From contig NZ_VFMM01000003.1 of NCBI RefSeq assembly GCF_006715085.1, positions 62,001 through 126,000 of the forward strand: a DNA stretch of 64,000 bases, read 5' to 3'. Positions 25,996 to 34,388 of the stretch are shown here, in pieces. The notes beneath the pieces were generated by a model. That model was given only the letters and a program-made list of their open reading frames with translations. It was not told the origin of the DNA and searched no databases. Source of the DNA: Kribbella jejuensis. Lineage in GTDB: Bacteria > Actinomycetota > Actinomycetes > Propionibacteriales > Kribbellaceae. Both the position numbers and the translations under genes were made by a program. Position 1 is the stretch's first letter, and the number at the start of each line of letters is the position of its first letter.

Positions 25996-26958
25996 ATGAC
26001 GGACATTCTCGATACGCGGACCGTGCCTGCCGCCGACCGTGCCGAGGTGGTGCGGGAGACAGTCGCCGCCTCGAAGGTCCGGGTCGAGATCGACTTCCCC
26101 GCCGAGGCCGGCCCCGCGGCCACGTACGGCGCCTTCACTCAGCTCGGACAGCTCCTGGTGTGTTCGATCCGCTCGAACGCGCTCACCGCGGAGCGGACCC
26201 CGGCCCTGGCCCGGGACGAGCTCGAGCCGAGCATCTTCCTCGGTCTCCAGTTGGCCGGTACCAGCCTGATTGTCCAGGGTGGCCGGGAAGCGGTCCTCAA
26301 GCCACGCGACCTGGTCGTGTACGAGTCGACCGAGCCGTACACGCTGGTCGACGCCGACGGCATCCGCCAGCACTTCTTCCGGATCCCGATCGCTGCCGTG
26401 GGCCTGCCGCGCGACGCGATCAGACAGGTCTGCGCCACCACGCTCAGCCCCGGGCATCCGATCGCCGACCTGGTCGCCGCCTATCTGTACCGGCTGGCAA
26501 GCCGCCCGGACCTCTACACCCACCCGGACGCGGGCGCGGTGAGCCGGCCGACTGTCGGCCTGGTCCGTGCGCTGATCACGACCCACCTGGATGCCACCGC
26601 GCTGGGGAAGGAACCGCTGCACGCGACACTGCGGTTCCGGATCCTCGAGTATGTCCGCGCCCGGCTGGGCGATCCCGGGCTGAACGCCGGCCAGATCGCC
26701 GCCGAGCACCACATCTCGGTGCGGCACCTCTACAACGTCCTCGCCGCGGGCGGGATCTCGCTCGGTGACTGGATCCGCGATCAGCGGCTGGAGGGCTCCC
26801 GCGAAGACCTCACCCGGCCGGAGTTGCGGTCGTTGACGATAGCAACGGTCGCCCGGCGCTGGGGATTCACCGATCCCTCCAGCTTCGGCCGCGTCTTCCG
26901 TGCCGCCTATGGGCTCTCGCCGCGCGAGTGGCGAGCCCTGGCGCACCGAGATCGGTAG
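25996..26958 (+). CDS. AraC-family transcriptional regulator
   Basis: 320 residues from ATG 25996 (MTDILDTRTVPAADR), after GGTGGGCGG. The N-terminal part is an AraC-binding-like ligand domain of the AraC/XylS/FeaR type (LVVYESTEPYTLVDADGIRQHFFRIP). The C-terminal double helix-turn-helix is at about 215-318. It has LNAGQIAAEHHISVRHLYNVLAAGGISLGDWIRDQRLEG and the second HTH TIATVARRWGFTDPSSFGRVFRAAYGLSPREWR. It likely activates a catabolic gene. The neighbouring alpha/beta hydrolase, 156 bp downstream, is the nearest candidate. Its expression is probably set by the HxlR operators upstream. Confidence 0.91.
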   Translation: MTDILDTRTVPAADRAEVVRETVAASKVRVEIDFPAEAGPAATYGAFTQLGQLLVCSIRSNALTAERTPALARDELEPSIFLGLQLAGTSLIVQGGREAVLKPRDLVVYESTEPYTLVDADGIRQHFFRIPIAAVGLPRDAIRQVCATTLSPGHPIADLVAAYLYRLASRPDLYTHPDAGAVSRPTVGLVRALITTHLDATALGKEPLHATLRFRILEYVRARLGDPGLNAGQIAAEHHISVRHLYNVLAAGGISLGDWIRDQRLEGSREDLTRPELRSLTIATVARRWGFTDPSSFGRVFRAAYGLSPREWRALAHRDR

Positions 26959-27114
26959 CGGACACCGGTGGACCATCCGTGCACAGGAATCTGCACGGTG
27001 TGCAGGATGAAGCGCGCAACGGCATGAGCGGCGGGCCTCGACCCTAGCGTCGGCGCTGAACCCCCGCCCGGGCGAGCTCGCCGAGCGGACAACGAACCCT
27101 GCAAAGGACATGCC

Positions 27115-27927
27115 ATGCGTACCCCGAAGAAATCACTGCCTGCGGCCGTCGCGGCTCTCACTGCCGGCGTGCTCGCGCTGGGAGTCGGTACCGCCCGCAC
27201 CAGCAGCGCGCAGACCACACAGAACGACATCTCGGCCAAACCGACGATCGTGCTGGTGCACGGCGCGTGGGCCGACGGCTCGAGCTGGTCTGCCGTCACC
27301 TCGAAGCTGCAGAGCGCCGGGTACACCGTCGACGTCGAGGCAAACCCTTTGCGCGGCCTGGCAACCGACGCGGAGTACCTGCGTGATCTGCTGGCGACCA
27401 TCAGCGGCCCGGTCGTCCTGGTCGGCCATTCGTACGGCGGCATGGTGACCACGAGCGCCGCCACCGGCAACCCCAACGTCAAGGCCCTCGTCTACGTGGA
27501 TGCCTTCATCCCCGACCAGGGCGACAGCATCGGCTCGCTCGCCGCCGCACAGCCCGGTTCCGAGCTGGACCCGAACAGCTCGATCACGACGGTGCCGATC
27601 CGCGACGCCGCCGGAGACGTCGTCAACGCCGACGTCTACATCAAGCCGAATCAGTTCGCGAGCCTCTTCGCCGGTGGTATCCCTGCCAAGCAGGCCGCCG
27701 TCCTGGCCGCCACTCAGCGGCCACTGACCGCCAGCACGCTCAATGAGACCCTCGACGGTGTTCCGGCGTGGAAGACCATCCCGTCCTGGGACGTCATCGG
27801 TACGGCGGACAAGGTGCTGCCGGCGGCGGCGCAGCAGACCATGGCGCAGCGAGCCGGCGCGCACGTCACCAAGGTCGATGCGCCGCACCTGTCGATGATC
27901 TCCGACCCGGACGCGGTGACCGCGTGA
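27115..27927 (+). CDS. Secreted alpha/beta hydrolase, with an apparent 3' frameshift
   Basis: 270 residues as read. The N-terminus is a signal peptide (RTPKKSLPAAVAALTAGVLALGVG, cleavage likely near SSA-QTT). The alpha/beta-hydrolase core has TIVLVHGAWADGSSW (oxyanion loop), LVGHSYGGMVTTSAA (nucleophile Ser), SWDVIGTADKVLP (acid Asp) and APHLSMIS (catalytic His). It resembles the secreted esterase/haloperoxidase-like hydrolases of Actinobacteria. The reading frame stops at 27927 just after DPDAVTA. In the -1 frame the sequence continues as VIVDAAHATR to a stop at 27956, the C-terminus expected for the family. A single-base loss near 27922 is likely. Catalysis should survive, since only about ten residues are affected. 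Confidence 0.87.
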   Translation: MRTPKKSLPAAVAALTAGVLALGVGTARTSSAQTTQNDISAKPTIVLVHGAWADGSSWSAVTSKLQSAGYTVDVEANPLRGLATDAEYLRDLLATISGPVVLVGHSYGGMVTTSAATGNPNVKALVYVDAFIPDQGDSIGSLAAAQPGSELDPNSSITTVPIRDAAGDVVNADVYIKPNQFASLFAGGIPAKQAAVLAATQRPLTASTLNETLDGVPAWKTIPSWDVIGTADKVLPAAAQQTMAQRAGAHVTKVDAPHLSMISDPDAVTA

Positions 27928-27975
27928 TCGTCGACGCCGCGCATGCCACCCGCTGATTTCCAACGGGCCTGACGG

Positions 27976-28007
27976 CCTGCTGGACCTCTTCGGCGAGGTC
28001 CAGCAGG
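27976..28007. terminator. Bidirectional intrinsic terminator hairpin
   Basis: A perfect 13-bp stem (27976-27988 with 27995-28007) closes a 6-nt loop containing TTCGG. It is followed on the plus strand by TCCTTTGTC. It sits between the convergent hydrolase gene (ending 27927, or 27956 if the frameshift is repaired) and infA (ending 28015), where it can end both transcripts. Confidence 0.8.
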
Positions 28008-28014
28008 TCCTTTG

Positions 28015-28239
28015 TCAGTTGCGGTAGCGGAAGATGATCCGGCCGCGGTCCAGGTCGTAGGGGCTGAGTTCGACCAGGACACGGTCCTCGGGGAGGATCT
28101 TGATGTAGTTCTTCCGGATCTTGCCGCTGATGTGCGCGAGCACCCGGTGGCCGTTGCTGAGTTCGACCCGGAAGTTGGCGTTCCGGAGGCACTCGACCAC
28201 GGTGCCGTCCATCTCGATACCACCTGCTTTCCTGGGCAT
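28015..28239 (-). CDS. infA: Translation initiation factor IF-1 (paralogue)
   Basis: 74 residues, the usual IF-1 size, a single S1-like OB fold that binds the 30S A site. Family residues are intact: FRVELSNGHRVLAHISGKIRK and LPEDRVLVELSPYDLDRGRI, ending FRYRN. The N-terminus (MPRKAGGIEMDGTVVECLRN) differs from the main actinobacterial copy (MAKKDGVIEIEG type). The gene is not in a ribosomal-protein cluster. It lies 2 bp after an acetyltransferase gene, inside whose end its ribosome binding site (GGGAGGG) lies. It is therefore probably a second, condition-specific IF-1. A terminator hairpin follows. Confidence 0.94.
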   Translation of the reverse strand: MPRKAGGIEMDGTVVECLRNANFRVELSNGHRVLAHISGKIRKNYIKILPEDRVLVELSPYDLDRGRIIFRYRN

Positions 28240-28241
28240 GG

Positions 28242-29024
28242 TCAGGCCCTCCCGGTGGTGAGCTCGAGACTCCGACCGATCCGTCCACCGTGTGCTTCGA
28301 ACAGGGCCATCGCCGCGGTGTTGGTCTCGTCGATCTCCGCGGTGGCCGCGTCCTTGCCGGCGCGGCGCAGTTCGTCGAGCGCATGGCCGAGCAGCGCCCG
28401 GCCGGCACCTTGCCGTCGTTCGGCTGCCAGGACCGCCAGCAGCCCGATCCGCGGCCGCCGGGTTCGGGTTGCGACCCGGATCAGGCCGACGTACCTGCCG
28501 TCCCGGACCGCGACCGTGTAGGCCGACGGGTCGAGCGGGCGTGTCCCGCCCTGCCAGGGCAGCACCTCGGCGGGCATCGTGTGCCAGCCGGGACCGGCCT
28601 CGATCTCGGCACGGATGGCGTGGTCCAACTCACGCAGCGGCGCCTCGGCCACCTGGTCGCCGCTCGCGATGAGGAGGCCGGGCGGTGCCGGTGCCCGGTT
28701 GGGTCCGGTCGGCACGACGTACTCGGACTCGCGGCGCCAGACTGTGAGCCCGGCGCGTTCCCAGTTCGCGAGGAGTTCGTGGTCGGTCTCGTCGACCACG
28801 GTGTACAGCGGGTCGGGCTGATTGGCCAGCATCACCGCGGCGAGCTGGTCGAAGACCGCGTCCTGCCAGGTGTCGATGCTGAGGAAGGTCCGGCCGTCGA
28901 GTCGTCGCGACGCGTAGCCGCGGCCGACGGTCAGATCGTTCCGGATCGCGTGCCACTGGTTGCCGGCGACCTGCGAGATCGTCACGCGGTGGCGGTGGCG
29001 CCGCTGGAGAGGCAAAGGGTTCAT
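28242..29024 (-). CDS. GNAT-family N-acetyltransferase
   Basis: 260 residues. The GNAT acetyl-CoA site is in the C-terminal half: TYVGLIRVATRT, IGLLAVLAAERRQGAGRALLGHALDELR (pyrophosphate-binding R/QxxGxG/A as RRQGAGRA), and ATAEIDETNTAAMALFEAHGGRIGRSLEL. The N-terminal 130 residues form a second degenerate GNAT-like domain, as in tandem-GNAT proteins. The substrate is unknown. It is the first gene of an operon with infA. Its ribosome binding site AAAGGA lies inside a predicted stem-loop that ends directly at the ATG (see 29025-29066), which suggests regulated translation. Confidence 0.88.
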   Translation of the reverse strand: MNPLPLQRRHRHRVTISQVAGNQWHAIRNDLTVGRGYASRRLDGRTFLSIDTWQDAVFDQLAAVMLANQPDPLYTVVDETDHELLANWERAGLTVWRRESEYVVPTGPNRAPAPPGLLIASGDQVAEAPLRELDHAIRAEIEAGPGWHTMPAEVLPWQGGTRPLDPSAYTVAVRDGRYVGLIRVATRTRRPRIGLLAVLAAERRQGAGRALLGHALDELRRAGKDAATAEIDETNTAAMALFEAHGGRIGRSLELTTGRA

Positions 29025-29066
29025 AGGTGTTTCCTTTCGGGAGTCACGGCGCTCCCGACGACACCT
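29025..29066 (-). promoter_or_regulatory. Leader hairpin sequestering the ribosome binding site of the GNAT/infA operon
   Basis: In the minus-strand RNA, AGGUGU (29066-29061) pairs with ACACCU (29030-29025), which abuts the AUG. Inside it CGGGAG (29057-29052) pairs with CUCCCG (29043-29038). The ribosome binding site AAAGGAA (29037-29031) lies in the asymmetric internal loop between the two stems. Both 6-bp stems are perfect. The layout is that of an RNA thermometer or translationally controlled leader. Confidence 0.5.
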
Positions 29067-29212
29067 ACGTCAATCGCCCGCCCGTGACCACGAGAGGGGG
29101 AGCACCCACAGCGCTGCAGCGTTCATGTGGGCCTCACCTCCAACTGTGATGTCACGGACCAGGGAACGGTACCAACCGAACGACTGCCCCGGTCAACCGA
29201 ATTTCAGTTTCT

Positions 29213-29226
29213 CGAACAGGTGTTCT
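29213..29226. promoter_or_regulatory. LexA-type SOS box upstream of dnaE2
   Basis: CGAACAGGTGTTCT matches CGAACRNRYGTTYG at 13 of 14 positions, with the same single deviation at the last base as the box at 25385. It ends 29 bp before the dnaE2 ATG at 29256. LexA control of dnaE2 is established in Actinobacteria. Confidence 0.85.
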
Positions 29227-29255
29227 ATTCTTGGTGTCGACGGGAGGTGAGTGGA

Positions 29256-32200
29256 ATGGGGTATAACAACCCGCCGATCAAGTGGTCGGAGTTGGAGCGG
29301 AGGTTGTCGGACCGCTCACGCCCGGGCAGTCACGGCGGGCGTCCGGTGACCGCTGACGGTGGCGACAGTCCGGCCTGGTCGCAGCACCGCGGGCCGTATG
29401 TTCCGGAGCCGGTGCACCGGCCCGCGCACGCGGTGCCGTATGCCGAGCTCCACGTCCATTCGAACTTCTCCTTCCTGGACGGTGCGTCCCAGCCCGAGGA
29501 CCTGGTCGCGGCTGCGGTTCGGCAGGGGCTGCACGCGCTGGCGCTGACCGACCACGACGGGTTCTACGGCGCGGCCCGCTTCGCCGAGGCCGCAGCGGCG
29601 TACTCACTGCCAACGGTGTTCGGGGCGGAGCTGTCGTTGGGGCTGACCGGCCCGCAGAACGGGATGGCCGACCCGGAGGGCAGCCACCTGCTGGTGCTGG
29701 CCGAGGGACAGGAGGGGTATCACAAGCTCGCCGGTGCGATCACCGAGGCGCAGTTGGAGGGTGGCGAGAAGGGCAAGCCCGTCTACTCGCTGGAGAAGCT
29801 GGCGGCCGTCGGCCGGGACGACTGGGTGATCCTGACCGGTTGCCGCAAAGGGCTGGTCCGACAGGCGCTCGAACTCGGCGGGCACACCGACGGTCCGGCC
29901 GCGGCCGGTCGTGAGCTGGACCGGCTGACCGCGTTGTTCGGCCAGGACCGGGTGGTCGTCGAGCTGATCGACCACCAGCTCCCCGCCGACACCACCCGGA
30001 ACCGGATCCTGGCCGGCCTGGCCGCCGACCACGGTCTTCCAGTAGTTGCCACGAACAACGTTCACTACGCGACCCCCGCGGAGTACAAGCTGGCCACGGC
30101 ACTGGCCGCCGTCCGGGCTCGTCGTGACCTGGACTCGATGGACGGCTGGCTGCCGTCGAGCGGGATGGCGTTCCTGCGCTCCGGCGCGGAGCTGATGGCC
30201 CGCTTCCAGCGGTACGACGGGGCCGTGGCGCGCTCGGTGACGCTGGCGGACCAGCTCGCGTTCGACCTGGCACGGGCGAAGCCGAAGCTGCCGCTGCGCG
30301 ACGTACCGGACGGGCACACCCCGATGTCGTGGCTTCGGGAGCTGACGTTCCGCGGCGCCTCGAAGCGGTACGGGACCCGCGAGGAGCGCCCGGATGCGTA
30401 CGAGCGGCTCGAGCGGGAGCTGGCCGTCATCGAGGAGAAGGAGTTCCCGGGGTACTTCCTGATCGTGGAGGACATCGTCCGGTTTGCCCACGACAACGGG
30501 ATCCTCTGCCAGGGCAGGGGATCCGCGGCGAACTCCGCGGTCTGCTACGCGCTCGGGATCACCGCGGTGGACAGCATCCTCTACAACCTGCCGTTCGAGC
30601 GGTTCCTGGCGACGACCCGGGCCGAGGAGCCGGACATCGACGTGGACTTCGACGCCGGGCGGCGCGAGGAGGTGATCCAGCACGTCTACACCAAGTACGG
30701 GCGGCACAACGCGGCCCAGGTGGCGAACGTGATCTCCTACCGCCCGAAGTCCGCGGTCCGTGACATGGCGAAGGCCCTGGGGTACTCGGTCGGTCAGCAG
30801 GACGCCTGGTCGAAACAGGTGGACGGGTGGAGCCCGGAGATCACCTCGACCGACCACGACATCCCGCCGCAGGTGGTGGCGATGGCGAGCGAGCTGCTGA
30901 AGTTCCCACGGCACCTGGGAATCCACTCCGGCGGGATGGTGCTGACCGAGCGGCCGGTCGGCGAGGTGGTGCCGATCGAGCACGCCCGGATGGAGAACCG
31001 CACGGTCCTGCAGTGGGACAAGGACGACTGCGCGTGGATGGGGCTGGTGAAGTTCGACCTGCTCGGGCTCGGCATGCTCGCCGCCCTGCGGTACTGCCTG
31101 GACATGGTGAGCGAGCGGCTCGGAGAGCACTGGGAGCTGCACACGATCCCGCGCGAGGAGGCCGGGGTCTACGACCAGCTCTGCCGGGCCGACTCGGTGG
31201 GCGTGTTCCAGGTCGAGTCCCGGGCCCAGATGGCGACCCTGCCCCGGCTGAAGCCGCGCCGGTTCTACGACCTGGTCACCGAGATCGCGCTGATCCGCCC
31301 CGGCCCGATCCAGGGCGGCGCCGTCCACCCGTACATCCGCCGCCGGACCGGGGAGGAGCCGGTCACCTACCTGCACCCGAAGCTGCAGCCGGTGCTGGAG
31401 CGGACCATGGGCGTGCCGCTGTTCCAGGAACAGCTGATGCAGATGGCGATGGCGGTCGGCGAGATCGACGGCGACGAGGCCGACCTGCTCCGCCGCGCGA
31501 TGGGGTCGAAACGCGGTATCGAACGGATCTCCTCACTGAAGGAGAAGCTGTACGCCGGGATGGCCGGCAACGGGATCACCGGCGACCTGGCCGACGACAT
31601 CTACGCCAAGATCGAGGCGTTCGCGAACTTCGGGTTCGCCGAGTCACACTCGATCAGCTTCGCGCTGCTCGTCTACTCCAGCACCTGGCTGCGCCTGCAC
31701 TACCCGGCCGCGTTCCTGGCCGCGCTGCTCCGGGCGCAGCCGATGGGGTTCTACTCACCGCAGTCCCTGGTCGCGGACGCCCGCCGCCACGGTGTCGAAG
31801 TACGGCGTCCGCACCTGCACCTGTCCGGTGTCGACGCCGGCCTGGAGTACCTGGTCGACGGGCAGGAGCTCACCGGTCCGACCGGGTCCCCGGAGTGCCT
31901 CGCGGACCCGCAGCCGCCGGTCGGGCCGTTCGATCCGAAGGCGCCGTTCGACACCACCGTGCACCGGCGCGACGGGGCGTTCGCGGTCCGGCTCGGGCTG
32001 GCCGAAGTACGGACCGTGGGGGAGAAGGGCGCCAAGCTGATCGTCGAGGAGCGCGAGCGTGGCGGACCGTTCACCGAGATGGCCGACCTGGTCCGCCGTA
32101 CCGGCATCACCGCTGCGCAGGTCGAGGCGCTCGCGACGGCCGGCGCGTTCGACTGCTTCGGCCTGGACCGCCGCCAGGCGCTGTGGGAAGCCGGCCGCGC

Positions 32201-32681
32201 CGCCGAGGAACGCCCCGGCCAGCTGGCCGGGATCACCGCGGCCGGTCCGCCACCGACCCTGCCCGGAATGAGCGACATCGAGGCCGACATGGCCGACCTG
32301 TGGTCCACCGCGATCACCACCACCAGCCACCCGATGCAACGCGTCCGCGACCAGCTCCGCGCCGAAGGCATCCTGTCCGCCGCCGAACTCCGCGAAGCCC
32401 CCGACGGCGCCCGCGTCCGCGTCGCCGGCGTGGTCACCCACCGCCAACGCCCCGCCACCGCCTCCGGCGTCACCTTCATGAACCTCGAGGACGAGACCGG
32501 CATGGCCAACATCGTCATCACCGTAGGCTGCTGGCACCATCACGCCGCCGTAGCCCGCAACGCCGCCGCCATGATCATCCGCGGCCGAGTAGAACGCTCC
32601 GGCGAAGTAACCAACCTCTCCGCCGAACACCTCCAACGCCTCCCCCTAGCCGCCCGCACCAAATCCCGAGACTTCAGATAA
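29256..32681 (+). CDS. dnaE2: Error-prone DNA polymerase DnaE2
   Basis: 1141 residues from ATG 29256 after GGGAGGTGAGTGGA. It is a C-family translesion polymerase used for damage-induced mutagenesis. The PHP domain opens with AELHVHSNFSFLDGA near residue 64. The palm has GILCQGRGSAANSAVCYALG and EEPDIDVDFDAGRREEV (catalytic aspartates). Later blocks are HLGIHSGGMVLTERP, ALIRPGPIQGGAVHPY, and FANFGFAESHSISFALLVY. It ends with an OB-fold (RVRVAGVVTHRQRPATASG). A LexA box precedes it. The partner genes imuA'/imuB of the mutasome are not adjacent, so they must lie elsewhere if present. The 1.7 kb downstream contains only repeats. Confidence 0.97.
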   Translation: MGYNNPPIKWSELERRLSDRSRPGSHGGRPVTADGGDSPAWSQHRGPYVPEPVHRPAHAVPYAELHVHSNFSFLDGASQPEDLVAAAVRQGLHALALTDHDGFYGAARFAEAAAAYSLPTVFGAELSLGLTGPQNGMADPEGSHLLVLAEGQEGYHKLAGAITEAQLEGGEKGKPVYSLEKLAAVGRDDWVILTGCRKGLVRQALELGGHTDGPAAAGRELDRLTALFGQDRVVVELIDHQLPADTTRNRILAGLAADHGLPVVATNNVHYATPAEYKLATALAAVRARRDLDSMDGWLPSSGMAFLRSGAELMARFQRYDGAVARSVTLADQLAFDLARAKPKLPLRDVPDGHTPMSWLRELTFRGASKRYGTREERPDAYERLERELAVIEEKEFPGYFLIVEDIVRFAHDNGILCQGRGSAANSAVCYALGITAVDSILYNLPFERFLATTRAEEPDIDVDFDAGRREEVIQHVYTKYGRHNAAQVANVISYRPKSAVRDMAKALGYSVGQQDAWSKQVDGWSPEITSTDHDIPPQVVAMASELLKFPRHLGIHSGGMVLTERPVGEVVPIEHARMENRTVLQWDKDDCAWMGLVKFDLLGLGMLAALRYCLDMVSERLGEHWELHTIPREEAGVYDQLCRADSVGVFQVESRAQMATLPRLKPRRFYDLVTEIALIRPGPIQGGAVHPYIRRRTGEEPVTYLHPKLQPVLERTMGVPLFQEQLMQMAMAVGEIDGDEADLLRRAMGSKRGIERISSLKEKLYAGMAGNGITGDLADDIYAKIEAFANFGFAESHSISFALLVYSSTWLRLHYPAAFLAALLRAQPMGFYSPQSLVADARRHGVEVRRPHLHLSGVDAGLEYLVDGQELTGPTGSPECLADPQPPVGPFDPKAPFDTTVHRRDGAFAVRLGLAEVRTVGEKGAKLIVEERERGGPFTEMADLVRRTGITAAQVEALATAGAFDCFGLDRRQALWEAGRAAEERPGQLAGITAAGPPPTLPGMSDIEADMADLWSTAITTTSHPMQRVRDQLRAEGILSAAELREAPDGARVRVAGVVTHRQRPATASGVTFMNLEDETGMANIVITVGCWHHHAAVARNAAAMIIRGRVERSGEVTNLSAEHLQRLPLAARTKSRDFR

Positions 32682-32699
32682 CCCACCCCACCCAGCACT

Positions 32700-33350
32700 T
32701 GCGCGTGAACTGGTGATCCGTCGGCTGTGGCAACGGACACCGCTTCGCGGCGGCTGCTTGTTGGCCGCCTTCGGCGGCGCGCGGGCTGGTACTTGGCGCG
32801 GAGGTACTGGCGGGGAGTCGGGTGCTCCGTCGGCTGGGGTGTGATGGTCACCGCTTCGCGGCGGCTGTTCTGTTGGCCGCCTCCGGCGGCGTTCCGGGGA
32901 GGTTCCACGGGCGAGGTGGTGGCGCGGAAGTGGGGTAGTCAGTTCGACTGGGGTGACGGGTCTCGCTTCGCGGCGGCTGTTCTCTTGGCCGCGTTCGGCG
33001 GCGCGCGGGCTCGTCCTACATGTGGAGGTGCTTGCGGGGAGCCAAGTAGTCCGTTCGGCTGGGGTGTGATGGTCACCGCTTCGCGGCGGTTGTTTGTTTG
33101 CCGCCCTCGGCCCCGGGCTGGTGCTACGTGCGGAAGTGCTGGCGGGTGAGGCGGGTGGTCGGTCGGCTGAGGTGATGGTCGCCACTTCGTGGCGGCTGTT
33201 TTTGGTCGCGTTGGGCGGTGTGCCGGGGAGTTCTCCGGGGCGAGGTGCTGGCGGGGGAGTCGGGTGGGTGGTCGGCTGGGATGACGGGCACCGCTTTGCA
33301 CCGGCTGCCTGTCGGTTGGCTTCGACGGGTGGGTGGGTGAGCGCTGCGAA
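32700..33350. repeat. Six diverged tandem repeats of about 110 bp, each with paired hairpins
   Basis: Units begin with CCGCTTCGCGGCGGCTG or close variants at 32740, 32851, 32963, 33076, 33182 and 33291, giving periods of 106-113 bp. Each unit holds two small hairpins: CCGC-TTC-GCGG and, about 20 bp later, GCCGCC-TTC-GGCGGC. It then carries a GTCGGCTGGGGTGATGG-like tail. Copies 5 and 6 are decayed. Frames stay open on both strands only because of composition; the predicted peptides carry the repeat itself (KQPPRSGDHHT on the minus strand) and resemble no protein. I read this as a non-coding repeat array. No integrase, transposase or cas gene is near it. Confidence 0.75.
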
Positions 33351-33364
33351 CAGGCGGAAGCCAC

Positions 33365-34080
33365 ACCTCTGCCAGCACCTCGGGCCCTACGACCTCATGC
33401 CTTACGACCTCTCCCGACACCTCGGGCCGTACGCCTCACTCCGTACGATCCCCGTCAACACGTCAGCCCGTACGACCTCTGCCCGTACGAGCTGACGCCG
33501 TACGAGCTGACGCCGTACGAGCTCTGCCGACACCTCGGGCCGTATGACCTCAGCCCGTACGACGTCCGTCAGCGCCTCGGTCCGTAGGACCTCACGCCGT
33601 GGAGCTCACGTCGTAGGAGCTCACGTCGTACGAGCTCCGTCAGTACCTCAGCCCGTACGACCTCACGTCGTACGACCTCCGTCAGCACTTCAGCCTGTGC
33701 GAGCTCAGGCCGTACTACCTCCGTCGACACCTCGGGCAGTACGACCTCAGCTCGTACGACCCCATGTCGTACGAGGTTCGTCAGTACTTCAGCCTGTGTG
33801 GCCTCACGTCGTATCAGCACGTACGACCTCAGCACGTACGACCTCAGCACGTACGACCTCAGCACGTACGACCTCAGCACGTACGACCCCATGTCGTACG
33901 AGGTTCGTCAGTACTTCAGCCTGTGTGGCCTCACGTCGTATCAGCACGTACGACCTCAGCACGTACGACCTCAGCACGTACGACCTCAGCACGTACGACC
34001 TCAGCACGTACGACCTCAGCACGTACGACCTCAGCACGTATGAGCTCCGTCGACACTTCGGCCTGTGCTGCCTCAGCCTG
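33365..34080. repeat. Minisatellite of 15-bp repeats (CGTACGACCTCAGCA)
   Basis: A run of degenerate units built on TACGACCTCAGCACG, often with the palindrome CGTACG. It is homogenised into near-perfect tandem copies at about 33818-33887 and 33943-34041. A block of about 125 bp containing AGGTTCGTCAGTACTTCAGC occurs twice (about 33758 and 33883), showing recent segmental duplication. Because the period is a multiple of three, all frames remain open, giving spurious peptides such as STYDLSTYDL. The left part is heavily mutated and the right part fresh. No gene is visible here. Confidence 0.8.
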
Positions 34081-34292
34081 TAGGAACTTCACCGCGCGTT
34101 CCCGGCGCGGCCAACCAACCAGGCACCACGAGGCGGTGCGTGGTAGTCATCCGATGGGTCAACTGCTTCCCCCGGGCACCGGAGGGATGGGGTGGCGGGT
34201 TGGATTGTTGGTTGCGGTTGGCTGCGTGCTGGGCGAGCACACCCCGGGTCTGCACGCGTTCTGCGCCGAGGGTGGGGCGGGCCGGGGGTGCG

Positions 34293-34364
34293 GTCGGAGG
34301 TGTGGGGTGGCGCCGGTGGTGGGGTCGGAGGTGTGTAGTGGCGCCGGTGGTGGGGTCGGAGGCC
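34293..34364. repeat. G-rich 31-bp direct repeats
   Basis: GTCGGAGG starts at 34293, 34324 and 34355, giving two full 31-bp copies and a partial third. The units are rich in GGGG and GGTGG runs on the plus strand, with quadruplex potential. They lie between the minisatellite and the end of the methyltransferase gene. In the rest of 34081-34388 I see no gene, promoter or RNA. Confidence 0.6.
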
Positions 34365-34388
34365 TGGGGCGGGGTCGGGGCCGGGGGC

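Noticed and set aside
28960..29250. A 96-codon plus-strand frame between the GNAT and dnaE2 genes
   Set aside because: It overlaps the GNAT leader, the LexA box and the dnaE2 start, and shows no protein features.
32646..33185. Minus-strand frame with repeated KQPPRSGDHHT peptides
   Set aside because: It simply translates the 110-bp repeat, whose periods (106-113 bp) break the frame between copies.
32700..33350. Integron attC array
   Set aside because: Hairpins are short, units contain no gene cassettes, and there is no integrase.
33365..34080. CRISPR array
   Set aside because: Units are 15 bp with no unique spacers and no cas genes are present.
33544..34083. Open frame giving a Ser-Thr-Tyr-Asp-Leu repeat protein
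   Set aside because: The 15-bp period keeps all frames open; there is no ribosome binding site, and the left part is decayed without frame conservation.
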